A stretch of 64,000 nucleotides of DNA from Mucilaginibacter myungsuensis. Lineage in GTDB: Bacteria > Bacteroidota > Bacteroidia > Sphingobacteriales > Sphingobacteriaceae. The DNA lies in the NCBI RefSeq assembly GCF_015222005.1, contig NZ_JADFFL010000002.1:760748-824747 (forward strand). Reading direction: 5' to 3'. Under the pieces are notes generated by a model. That model was not told the DNA's origin. It made no database searches and saw only the letters and a list, made by a program, of their open reading frames with translations. Within the stretch, counting starts at the first letter, position 1. Each line of letters begins with the position of its first letter. Below are positions 53,012 through 61,029 of this stretch, piece by piece. The translations under genes were made by a program, and so were the position numbers.

Positions 53012-53473
53012 GTGAAAAAGACCCTCTTCATCCTGCTTACCTTAGTCATCGCTGCATGCGCCAAGCAGCCGAATACTAAAATAACCAACTTTTTAAAAGC
53101 GAACGTCACCCAAAAGGATAGTGTTCTATCATTGAACCGGTTCAACGCATTTGAGTGGGATACCCTCTATATCGTGCCGCCATACACTAATGCCGATAGG
53201 GAGGAAGGTGAATGGACCAAAGCGTCCGCAGAATTGAGCGATACCGGCATCCGAAGTAGGGATGATATTTCTGTGCTGCTGTTTTTTAATAAAGGTGAAT
53301 TAGCCGGATACACGGAAGTGAAAAACGCTATTTACTTTGCCGACCTGGGCCGTGCGAATGACGGCACAATGATCACCTACAAACGGAAAGATTGTGTATT
53401 TGCCTATAAGCAAATAGGACCGGGCTGGTTTGAGTTTAAAAAAAGTGATCAGATCAATGTCCTTAAAAAATGA
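53012..53473 (+). CDS. Hypothetical lipoprotein
   Basis: 153 residues from a GTG start that gives a clear lipobox (MKKTLFILLTLVIAACAKQ). The mature part (SLNRFNAFEWDTLYIVPPYT, then VLLFFNKGELAGYTEVKN and KKDCVF-like RKDCVFAYKQIGPGWFEF) shows a small beta-rich domain of unknown family. It would be anchored to the inner or outer membrane facing the periplasm. Another lipoprotein gene follows 96 bp later. Confidence 0.75.
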   Translation: MKKTLFILLTLVIAACAKQPNTKITNFLKANVTQKDSVLSLNRFNAFEWDTLYIVPPYTNADREEGEWTKASAELSDTGIRSRDDISVLLFFNKGELAGYTEVKNAIYFADLGRANDGTMITYKRKDCVFAYKQIGPGWFEFKKSDQINVLKK

Positions 53474-53569
53474 AGGGCTACTTTCATTGACCATGGTATT
53501 GCAGGCATTAGCGAGGATATCGGTACAGTTTTTGCGCTTTAGTCGGCATCTGCCTATGCTATATTGCCT

Positions 53570-54211
53570 ATGAAATTTTCCTACTGTTTTGCTTTAGTGA
53601 TCTTGCTTGCCGCCTGCGATAGTAAACGGCCCGATATGATTGAAAAAGATACCAACGCATCGGTCCCGGCAAAAACTGCTGCTACAGCTTATATACAACT
53701 GCATACCGACACACTGCAATACCTCCACTTTGAAGGTAACTTTGACTATTGGTACGGCATGTTCATCAACGCTAAAAAAGATTCCGTACTATTAGTAACT
53801 ACCGACCAGATCCCCGCCAAATTCCGCAATAAATTGGTCGAGGTAAAATGGTTCGCCGACTCGCTATCCGAAGCCGGCGAAGGGGAAACTAAATACGCAG
53901 GAAAAAGACTAAAAGCTATTAAGCAGGTTAGCGGTAACCCTTTCGCTGCACCGGTAAGCGAAGAGCAAGTGATCACCGATATTAAAGCCCTGCCCGAAGT
54001 ACAGGCTAACGCCGAACAGATAGGCATAGCCGAACGCCCGACCGACGAAAAAGAATATTACCTGGTAGAGACCGGCACACGCGACGAGGACCATTTTTCG
54101 CGCCTGTACATGTTTCGCGTATATGTTTATCCAAAATATCAGATCAGGTTTTACGACGGGTCTGCCGATACCGAGTTAAGCCTTGACGCATGGCGCAAAA
54201 ACAAACCTTAA
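53570..54211 (+). CDS. Hypothetical lipoprotein
   Basis: 213 residues from 53570 (MKFSYCFALVILLAAC), with a lipobox Cys followed by DSKRPD. An upstream TTG adds two residues only. The mature part has a strand-rich first half (YLHFEGNFDYWYGMFINAKK, FRNKLVEVKWFADSLSEAGE) and a second half ending IRFYDGSADTELSLDAWRKN. No family recognised. A small membrane protein gene starts 5 bp after its stop, so they are probably co-transcribed. Confidence 0.75.
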   Translation: MKFSYCFALVILLAACDSKRPDMIEKDTNASVPAKTAATAYIQLHTDTLQYLHFEGNFDYWYGMFINAKKDSVLLVTTDQIPAKFRNKLVEVKWFADSLSEAGEGETKYAGKRLKAIKQVSGNPFAAPVSEEQVITDIKALPEVQANAEQIGIAERPTDEKEYYLVETGTRDEDHFSRLYMFRVYVYPKYQIRFYDGSADTELSLDAWRKNKP

Positions 54212-54216
54212 TTACC

Positions 54217-54522
54217 ATGACCGAGACCGGAAAACTCATCCTAAAACTGACCGTACTGACAGTTCCCGCGCTGATCCTATTCTGCACTTTATACCCATGG
54301 CAAAAAGAAGGCAGCAGCATAGGCGGCGGTGGATACGACCTGTCCGAACTGGTTTACAGTGGCTGTTTTACCTTGTTTGTGGTGTGCTGGAATGTGTGGG
54401 TATTTGTTGCCCTACTATCAGCCAAGACAGATGCAGCCAAACTTAATAATAAAATACTACTCGCTATCGGTGTGGTGGTGATGGTAGCGGTCGCTGTTTG
54501 GTTCTTTAGGCAATTGCGGTAG
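54217..54522 (+). CDS. Small integral membrane protein
   Basis: 101 residues from 54217 (MTETGKLILKLTVLTVPALI), chosen because it avoids overlap with the lipoprotein stop; an earlier in-frame ATG at 54190 exists. Three helices are seen (LKLTVLTVPALILFCTLYPW, LVYSGCFTLFVVCWNVWVFV, ILLAIGVVVMVAVAVWFFRQ). No family recognised; probably works with the preceding lipoprotein. A long inverted repeat follows. Confidence 0.7.
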   Translation: MTETGKLILKLTVLTVPALILFCTLYPWQKEGSSIGGGGYDLSELVYSGCFTLFVVCWNVWVFVALLSAKTDAAKLNNKILLAIGVVVMVAVAVWFFRQLR

Positions 54523-54536
54523 GCGTTGCTTTGAAT

Positions 54537-54624
54537 TTTACCACAAAGCAACAGAGGGGGAGGATACACAAAGGCGATCGTTACGATGCGATCTTTGTGT
54601 CCTTTGTAACCTCTGTGGTTAAAT
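54537..54624. terminator. Long inverted repeat between convergent genes
   Basis: TTTTACCACA at 54537 pairs with TGTGGTTAAA at 54615, and the interior words ACACAAAGG and CTTTGTGTCCTTTG also pair. It acts as a bidirectional terminator and belongs to the ACCACAGAGG-type word-repeat hairpins. It extends into the last codons of rdgB. Confidence 0.7.
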
Positions 54625-55209
54625 AACCTGTAAGCCCTTCAAAAATTCGATCAACATCTCCATCGCCCTGCCACGGTGGCTAATGGCGTTCTTCTCTTCC
54701 ATGCTCATTTCGGCAAAGGTGATATCGTAACCATCGGGCTGGAATATCGGGTCGTAACCAAAGCCGCCATCTCCTGATATTTCGGTGCGGATAGTGCCTT
54801 CTACCGATCCGGCGTAAAAGTATTCCATGCCATTCATCACCAGCGATATCACCGTGCGGAAACGGGCTTTACGGTCGGTAACACCTTCCATATTTTGCAG
54901 TACCTTGGCAATGTTGGCCGCATGGTCGCCATGTACACCCGAGTACCTTGCCGAATACACGCCCGGGGCGCCGTTAAGCGCATCTATTTCCAGGCCGCTG
55001 TCGTCGCCAAAGCAGTCCATGCCGTAGGTGTCGTAAATAAAACGGCTTTTGATGGATGCGTTCTCAGCAAAGGTTACGCCGGTCTCTTCAATATCGGCGG
55101 TGCAGCCAATATCACTTAGCGTCAACAGTTGAAATTGGTCGCCTATCTTGGCCGAAACCTCGTCAAGCTTGTGGCGGTTATTGGTTGCAAATACTAATTG
55201 GCGGGGCAT
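54619..55209 (-). CDS. rdgB: Non-canonical purine NTP pyrophosphatase (RdgB/HAM1)
   Basis: 196 residues from 55209 (MPRQLVFATNNRHKLDEVSA). Key motifs are FATNNRHKLDEV, DCFGDDSGLEIDAL and the C-terminal SHRGRAMEML. It hydrolyses dITP, XTP and similar damaged nucleotides to monophosphates, keeping them out of DNA and RNA. Its ATG is 2 bp after the stop of the upstream gene, so the two are coupled. Confidence 0.96.
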   Translation of the reverse strand: MPRQLVFATNNRHKLDEVSAKIGDQFQLLTLSDIGCTADIEETGVTFAENASIKSRFIYDTYGMDCFGDDSGLEIDALNGAPGVYSARYSGVHGDHAANIAKVLQNMEGVTDRKARFRTVISLVMNGMEYFYAGSVEGTIRTEISGDGGFGYDPIFQPDGYDITFAEMSMEEKNAISHRGRAMEMLIEFLKGLQVI

Positions 55210-55211
55210 GT

Positions 55212-55892
55212 TTATAGCAGTTTCATTTGTTCCCAAAAGGCTTTCACTTTGTCTTTATTGCCCATCATATCTTTAAAGCTATCGCTGTAAAGCAGGTGGC
55301 ATTTACCTAACATGGTCAGCTGGTTAAAGGGTTGCGGCACCAGACCTATCGGGAAGGCATCCTTACCCAACAGCAGCATGCGCATGGGTTTAAAAAAACG
55401 GGCGATGGCTTTCAGGTCGGTACCGGGATAATTGGCTATGTTAAATATCGCCACATCATCCATGCTCATTTCCTTGCGTTTAATGGTTCTCTCTAACGCG
55501 GCAAAATGCGGCGCATCCATCCCGTCCTGACCGGGGTAATGTACAACGATGAGGAACTTTTGGTTAAAGTTGCCCTGGTATTTAAAGTCTTGAGTGATTG
55601 GAGTAGCAGGTGCAGTCGCGGCAGCTGGTGCACTTGTTTGGGCTGCGACCGGTGGCGTGATGGCCGGGATGCTGACCGTCGGCTCGGCCGGTCTTTCGAT
55701 AACTTGCGGGGCTGCTGGCGTTGCAGGAGCGTCGGCCACCGGTTCGGGCGCCTGGTAGGCGGCCACCGGTTCTGCGGCAGTGCTTTCGGCTATTGCAGTG
55801 GCGTTCAGGGCCGCGGCTTGTCTGTCATCCTTTAAAAAAAAGACGTCATCGGGCAGGATGTAGGCAAGCGCCAGCGGGCTTTCGGCTATCAT
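55212..55892 (-). CDS. Hypothetical protein with Ala/Pro-rich linker, upstream of rdgB
   Basis: 226 residues from 55892 (MIAESPLALAYILPDDVFFL). An Ala/Pro-rich central linker (about 30-100, PAAPQVIERPAEPTVSI) joins a short N-terminal segment to a folded C-terminal domain (FLIVVHYPGQDGMDAPHFAA, MRMLLLGKDAFPIGLVPQPF, LGKCHLLYSDSF). No family recognised; the conserved N-terminus and linker suggest a protein-protein adaptor. It is translationally coupled to rdgB. Any role in nucleotide clean-up or replication would be inference. Confidence 0.7.
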   Translation of the reverse strand: MIAESPLALAYILPDDVFFLKDDRQAAALNATAIAESTAAEPVAAYQAPEPVADAPATPAAPQVIERPAEPTVSIPAITPPVAAQTSAPAAATAPATPITQDFKYQGNFNQKFLIVVHYPGQDGMDAPHFAALERTIKRKEMSMDDVAIFNIANYPGTDLKAIARFFKPMRMLLLGKDAFPIGLVPQPFNQLTMLGKCHLLYSDSFKDMMGNKDKVKAFWEQMKLL

Positions 55893-56066
55893 ATTTAACA
55901 AATTTTAACCAAAAGTACGGGATCTGGCCCAAGCTTTATCAGCATATTCGCAGTATTAAGTATAATATTAATGTATTAACATTGTTATAGCTTAAGGTTC
56001 AATTTTATTTACGAAATTCGGAGCTTTGTATTAAGCCCCGGGCTTAAGTGTTTTTTAGAGAAGAGA

Positions 56067-57446
56067 ATGAAGAAATTAGGCGCAGCCATTTTAGGTTTAA
56101 TGTTTATCACATCGGCAGCAAGTGCCCAACAGCGTGTGCTGGATAAAGTGGTAGCAGTTGTGGGCAATGGCATTATTTTGCAATCGAATATCGAATCGGA
56201 CTATGCCCGGTATATTTACGAGGCCGGCGCTAACGGCTTGCCGCCCGATATGAAATGCCAGTTGCTGCAACACCAGCTTACCCAAAAATTATTGGCCCAA
56301 CAGGCCGTTATTGATAGTGTTACCGTTAAGGACGAGGATGTTGACTTTGAGGTTGACCGCCGTATGCGCATTATGAAACAACGTGCCGGTGGCCAGGAAA
56401 AGTTAGAGGCGTTCTTAAAAAGATCGACCATACAGTACCAGGATGAGATACGCCCCGACATCCGCGAGATGCTGACCGCCCAGCGCATGCAGCAAAAGAT
56501 CACCGAAAGGGTGAATGTTAGCCCGCAGGATGTGAAACATTTTTACGATGCCATAGCTAAGGACAGCCTGCCTGTTTACAGCAAAGAGGTTGAGGTGGGC
56601 GAGATCGTTTTTACCCCTGCTTTAAGCAAAGAGGAAAAACAGGAGTATAAAGATAAGCTTGAAGCCATACGCCAGCGTGTGAAGAACGGCGAGGACTTTG
56701 GTAAGCTGGCCCGCGTTTACTCGCAGGATGCGGCATCGGCCGTTGATGGTGGTGATGTTGGCTTTTTTGACCGCGCCCAAATGGTAAAAGAGTTTACCGC
56801 GGCGGCCTTTAAAATGAAAGCCGGCGAACTATCGCAAGTGATCGAGACCGATTTTGGTTTCCACCTGATCCAGGTGATCGAGCGCCGCGGCGAGCAGGTG
56901 CACGCCCGCCACATCCTGATCATGCCGTCTATCACCGAGAGCAGTTTAGATCGCTCTAAAAGCAAAGCCGATAGTGTGTTTAAACAACTGATCGGTAATA
57001 AAAAGATAGATTTTTCTAACGCGGCGGCTTTTTACTCTGACAGTAAAGAGACCAAATTTAATGGCGGTATGATGCTGAACGCGCAGAACGTGAACGCACG
57101 TACTACCTATATCCCTACCGAGTTGTTAGACCCGCAGGTTGCCCTTGTGGTTGACACCATGAAGGTTGGCCAAATATCAAAACCGGTGCTGATCACCTCG
57201 CAGGATGGTCATAAGTCTTACAAATTGCTTTACCTTAAATCTGTTACCGACGCGCACAAAGCTAATTTGGATCAGGATTTCCCTAAGCTGAAAGAGCTTG
57301 CTTTTGAGAACAAGATAAACCGTACGGTGAGCCAATGGTTCGAGAAAAAACGTAAGGATACTTATATCCGCATTGATGCCGAATTCCAAACCTGCAACTC
57401 GTTAAAGGATTGGGTAACCACTACTACCGCGCAAGCTAAACCATAA
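56067..57446 (+). CDS. SurA-like periplasmic peptidyl-prolyl isomerase
   Basis: 459 residues. A signal peptide (AAILGLMFITSAASAQ) leads to a SurA-type N-terminal chaperone domain (DKVVAVVGNGIILQSNIESD, KLLAQQAVIDSVTVKDEDVD). Two parvulin (PpiC) domains follow (VGEIVFTPALSKEEKQEYKD with GDVGFFDRAQMVKEFTAAAF, then VHARHILIMPSI). It would help fold outer-membrane barrels, which this genome has in number. A MoxR ATPase gene follows after 15 bp. Confidence 0.93.
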   Translation: MKKLGAAILGLMFITSAASAQQRVLDKVVAVVGNGIILQSNIESDYARYIYEAGANGLPPDMKCQLLQHQLTQKLLAQQAVIDSVTVKDEDVDFEVDRRMRIMKQRAGGQEKLEAFLKRSTIQYQDEIRPDIREMLTAQRMQQKITERVNVSPQDVKHFYDAIAKDSLPVYSKEVEVGEIVFTPALSKEEKQEYKDKLEAIRQRVKNGEDFGKLARVYSQDAASAVDGGDVGFFDRAQMVKEFTAAAFKMKAGELSQVIETDFGFHLIQVIERRGEQVHARHILIMPSITESSLDRSKSKADSVFKQLIGNKKIDFSNAAAFYSDSKETKFNGGMMLNAQNVNARTTYIPTELLDPQVALVVDTMKVGQISKPVLITSQDGHKSYKLLYLKSVTDAHKANLDQDFPKLKELAFENKINRTVSQWFEKKRKDTYIRIDAEFQTCNSLKDWVTTTTAQAKP

Positions 57447-57461
57447 TATCTACATAAACCT

Positions 57462-58424
57462 ATGCAACACCACACCGACGTTGAAGCGGCCGACGCTTTA
57501 AAAAATGCTTTTGAAAAAATACGGACCGAAATAGGGAAAGTTATTATTGGGCAGGATGATGTGGTGAAGTCGGTTTTGATATCGGTATTCAGTAACGGGC
57601 ATTGCCTGTTGGTGGGTGTGCCCGGGCTGGCTAAAACCTTGCTGGTACAAACCGTAGCGCAGGTGTTGGACCTGGACTTTAACCGGATCCAATTCACGCC
57701 CGATCTGATGCCGTCGGATATTATAGGGTCGGAGATATTGGGCGAGGACCGTAACTTTAAGTTCATCCGCGGACCGATATTCAGCAACATTATCCTGGCC
57801 GACGAGATCAACCGTACGCCGCCTAAAACCCAGGCTGCCTTGTTAGAGGCCATGCAGGAGAAAGCGGTTACCGCCGCCGGCGTGACCCATAAACTGGCCC
57901 AGCCATTTTTTGTGTTAGCAACCCAAAACCCGATCGAACAGGAAGGTACCTATCCACTGCCCGAAGCGCAGCTGGACCGCTTTATGTTCAACGTATCGTT
58001 AGATTACCCAACCTTTGCCGAGGAACTGCAAGTGGTGAAGAACACCACCAGCTCGCTTAAACCATCGGTTGACAAAATATTGAACGCCGAGCAGATCGTT
58101 TATTTCCAACAGTTAGTACGTAACATCCCGGTTGCCGATAACGTGCTGGAGTACGCCGTTAAACTGGTAGGCAAAACACGCCCGCAAGGCGAGTTAGCCA
58201 CGCCACAGGTAAAGAAAATGCTGAACTGGGGCGCAGGCCCGCGGGCATCACAATTCTTGATCCTGGGTGCTAAATGCCACGCTGTGATCAGCGGTAAATA
58301 CTCTCCAGATATCGAGGATGTGCAGGCGATAGCCAAACCTATCCTGCGCCACCGTATCGTCCGCAGTTACCACGCCGAGGCGGAAGGGCTGACGGCTGAT
58401 AAGATCATTGAGGGGTTGTTTTAG
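57462..58424 (+). CDS. MoxR-family AAA+ ATPase
   Basis: 320 residues. Walker A GVPGLAKT, Walker B-type IILADEINRTPPKTQAALLE, and the sensor segments (FFVLATQNPIEQEGTYPLPE, AQLDRFMFNVSLDYP) are typical of MoxR ATPases, which act as chaperones for metal insertion or complex assembly. MoxR normally partners a DUF58 gene next door; none is here, but a lone DUF58 gene is at 44053. It lies 15 bp after the isomerase gene and has its own terminator. Confidence 0.95.
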   Translation: MQHHTDVEAADALKNAFEKIRTEIGKVIIGQDDVVKSVLISVFSNGHCLLVGVPGLAKTLLVQTVAQVLDLDFNRIQFTPDLMPSDIIGSEILGEDRNFKFIRGPIFSNIILADEINRTPPKTQAALLEAMQEKAVTAAGVTHKLAQPFFVLATQNPIEQEGTYPLPEAQLDRFMFNVSLDYPTFAEELQVVKNTTSSLKPSVDKILNAEQIVYFQQLVRNIPVADNVLEYAVKLVGKTRPQGELATPQVKKMLNWGAGPRASQFLILGAKCHAVISGKYSPDIEDVQAIAKPILRHRIVRSYHAEAEGLTADKIIEGLF

Positions 58425-58446
58425 GCCCTCTGGTTATAAGATATGG

Positions 58447-58470
58447 AAAGGCGCGTTAGCGCCTTTTTTT
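58447..58470 (+). terminator. Rho-independent terminator after the MoxR gene
   Basis: AAAGGCGC / GCGCCTTT stem with a 4-base loop and a T-run. It marks the end of core DNA before the AT-rich module. Confidence 0.85.
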
Positions 58471-58567
58471 GTTGTGGGAGACCTAATACATTTGGCAAAG
58501 TGCCACTTAGTAAATAATCTAAAATATTATTATAAACGGTATATTAGAGCCTAATATCTTATAAAAA

Positions 58568-59632
58568 ATGTACATCCCAGACAAGCTCAAAGAGGTTCGA
58601 AGCAGGCTTGATAAAAATGAGTCAATTGAGCCAATCAGTGTAAGAACCTTTCTAAGTTGGTTTTGGAATTCGCAACGGCGTGGATGGTACGTGGTTAAAA
58701 CCATCAGAGAGGCACTTGCGAACCAAAAACTGGAAACATTTCCAGATTTTAACAGTGCTTATATCGACGGGTTGATAGAATTTCGAAAAAAAGGCACTCT
58801 ATCACAAGTTACGCAAGCTTCCACAATAGAAGCCGATGATAAACAAGTTGAAATTAGACCAGAGAAACTAACTGACGAATTGCTGAATTTAGATGATCCC
58901 ACCTATAGAATATCACGTTTGGAAGCTGCTAACAAAGATTTAATTTTTGTTAAGCCAGATGGCGAACTAATGGAGGCTGTCACGCTGATGATGACTTACG
59001 ACTTCTCACAATTGCCAGTAATGCAGCATGCGAAAAGGGATTTAAAGGGTGTAATTAGCTGGCAATCAATTGGACAGAAGCTTGCGGTTGGGAAAGTCGA
59101 CAGTAAAGTACGAAACTTGATGGATACAAATTATCAACTTATCTCTTCTGAAACATCCCTGTTTAAAGCTTTACCAGGTATTATTGAACATGATTATGTT
59201 TTGATTCAGAACAGAGAAAAGGAAATTTGTGGGATTGTCACTGCGAGTGACTTAAGTTTACAATTTAAGCAATTGACCGAACCTTTTTTACTTGTCGCTG
59301 AGATCGAAAATCACGTCAGGCAAATTCTAATGAAATTGAGCAAGGAAGAATTAGCCAACGGGAAGGATGAACGAGATGTAAACAGAAAAGTAGATACTGT
59401 TGCCGATTTAAATTTTGGTGAATACCTGAGACTTTGTCAGAATCAAGAAATATGGAATAAACTGGGATTAAGCATAGACCGAAAGGCATTTTGCACTTTG
59501 CTCGATAGTGTTAGAGATATTAGAAATAATATTATGCATTTCGATCCAGACGGCCTTGAGCAATCCAGTACAGAAACATTGAGAAGTTTTGTAAGACTTT
59601 TACAAAAGCTAAGAAGCTTAAACGTATTTTAA
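58568..59632 (+). CDS. CBS-domain and HEPN-domain fusion protein
   Basis: 354 residues. The N-terminal part (1-75, SVRTFLSWFWNSQRRGWYVV) looks like a helical or winged-helix segment. Residues about 125-235 form a CBS pair (DGELMEAVTLMMTYDFSQLP with GVISWQSIGQ, then ISSETSLFKALPGI with GIVTASDLS), which usually binds adenine nucleotides. The C-terminal 90 residues end with RDIRNNIMHFDPDG, whose R319-x4-H324 is the catalytic motif of HEPN ribonucleases. A nucleotide-sensing RNase is inferred. Composition is AT-rich (32% GC on one line counted), unlike the core genes beside it. An adjacent membrane coiled-coil gene follows 95 bp later. Confidence 0.82.
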   Translation: MYIPDKLKEVRSRLDKNESIEPISVRTFLSWFWNSQRRGWYVVKTIREALANQKLETFPDFNSAYIDGLIEFRKKGTLSQVTQASTIEADDKQVEIRPEKLTDELLNLDDPTYRISRLEAANKDLIFVKPDGELMEAVTLMMTYDFSQLPVMQHAKRDLKGVISWQSIGQKLAVGKVDSKVRNLMDTNYQLISSETSLFKALPGIIEHDYVLIQNREKEICGIVTASDLSLQFKQLTEPFLLVAEIENHVRQILMKLSKEELANGKDERDVNRKVDTVADLNFGEYLRLCQNQEIWNKLGLSIDRKAFCTLLDSVRDIRNNIMHFDPDGLEQSSTETLRSFVRLLQKLRSLNVF

Positions 59633-59727
59633 TAGTTTTAACTGTCAATCGTTTAAGTTTTAAGTTAGGGATGTTATTTTAAACCTCGGACCTTGAAATA
59701 TAGATAAAAATAATCTATTGTTTTTTA

Positions 59728-60789
59728 ATGGAAGAAACGGAATTAACTCTTGAGCAGCAAATTAAGTTAGCGGAAAAGGAAAAACTTATTGCTGAAGCAA
59801 ATAAAGCGAAGGCTGAAAAACGCAAATTGGATTTAGAAGCCAAAGAACTAAAAAAACAACAGTCTAAGCTAATTTATCAAAAGAAAGAATTTTGGTCTAT
59901 TTTTTTAGGGACGTTAATTGCGTGGACCGCAGTAGCTTTTTATGTGATACCTTTAGCTGAAATACACAACAATCAAATAACACTCGATAACACAAAAAAA
60001 TCAGACAGTTTATACGATAAAGAAAGGCAATTGAAATTGGCCTATGATACATTGCGAAAAAGAGAGCTTATTTTAATCGAATTAACTAATGTCGTTAATC
60101 AACAGCGGATCGAAAATTCATCACTTAAAACTTCTCGTAACAAAGTAGATTCAACTTACAATGCATTATATTATACTTATATCTCAGAGAAGCAAATCAA
60201 TTCAAAAACATTTCAAATTACGCTGGGTAAACTAACGACATACCTTGACCAATATAAAAAGCAAAAGGCTAATTCAGATATAGTGACAGATTTTTCCAGT
60301 TACACTAATTTGTCAGAATGGTCAAAAAAAGCCGATAAAAATATACCATTGGGATATTTTGCTGGCACGTCAACCTCTACTTTTACTTCCGAATTAAATG
60401 GGAATGATTTTTTAAAAAAATCCGATTTGTTGCAATCGAAATCTCAAAGTATATTCGAAAGCCGTGTTACATTACGTCCGCTTTATAATGAAAACATCAT
60501 ATCGGATTTGAAAATTAAAATAGTGGCTATTCCATCCAAACTAGGATCCGCGGGTTTAGATTTCCCAAGTTGGGTAACCAATCAAGAGGTGGTTTATTCA
60601 AGCTCTAATGGCTATGCCATTTCACATTTGTTAAGTGGAAACTACAAATTCGAATTGGATGACGATAGATACAAAATTGTAAGTACCAAAGTTAATGGTG
60701 GATTAATTTCTCCCGGCAACGTGACTTCTGTATTTATACCTTTTGGGCAAGAAACGATTATAGATTTAAACTTAAACGCTATAGAATAA
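59728..60789 (+). CDS. Membrane protein with coiled coil, partner of the CBS-HEPN gene
   Basis: 353 residues. An N-terminal charged coiled coil (1-50, EQQIKLAEKEKLIAEANKAK) is followed by one membrane helix (about 56-76, SIFLGTLIAWTAVAFYVIPL). A second coiled region (SDSLYDKERQLKLAYDTLRK) and a C-terminal beta-rich domain (LRPLYNENIISDLKIKIVAI, SGNYKFELDDDRYKIVSTKV) complete it. No family recognised. Same orientation and AT-rich composition as the CBS-HEPN gene 95 bp upstream, so the two form a probable module with a membrane component. Confidence 0.75.
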   Translation: MEETELTLEQQIKLAEKEKLIAEANKAKAEKRKLDLEAKELKKQQSKLIYQKKEFWSIFLGTLIAWTAVAFYVIPLAEIHNNQITLDNTKKSDSLYDKERQLKLAYDTLRKRELILIELTNVVNQQRIENSSLKTSRNKVDSTYNALYYTYISEKQINSKTFQITLGKLTTYLDQYKKQKANSDIVTDFSSYTNLSEWSKKADKNIPLGYFAGTSTSTFTSELNGNDFLKKSDLLQSKSQSIFESRVTLRPLYNENIISDLKIKIVAIPSKLGSAGLDFPSWVTNQEVVYSSSNGYAISHLLSGNYKFELDDDRYKIVSTKVNGGLISPGNVTSVFIPFGQETIIDLNLNAIE

Positions 60790-61029
60790 TTCGCGTCAGC
60801 TATATTTAGTTTCTTTGATGCTTATAAATATTGTCATAGTAAACACATTAAGACATTTACACTTACGTTCCCCTTTTTATCGAAGTCTAGCAAAACGTAA
60901 CTTTAATCCCCCCAAGACAGTTAGGGTTGCCCTTTCCCTTAACAAAAAGTATCATTGTGTAACCAATTATAAACCTAAGGCTTCGGCGCATGCCAAGTAC
61001 TTGGGTTATATCCCTACATCTACGCTAAT

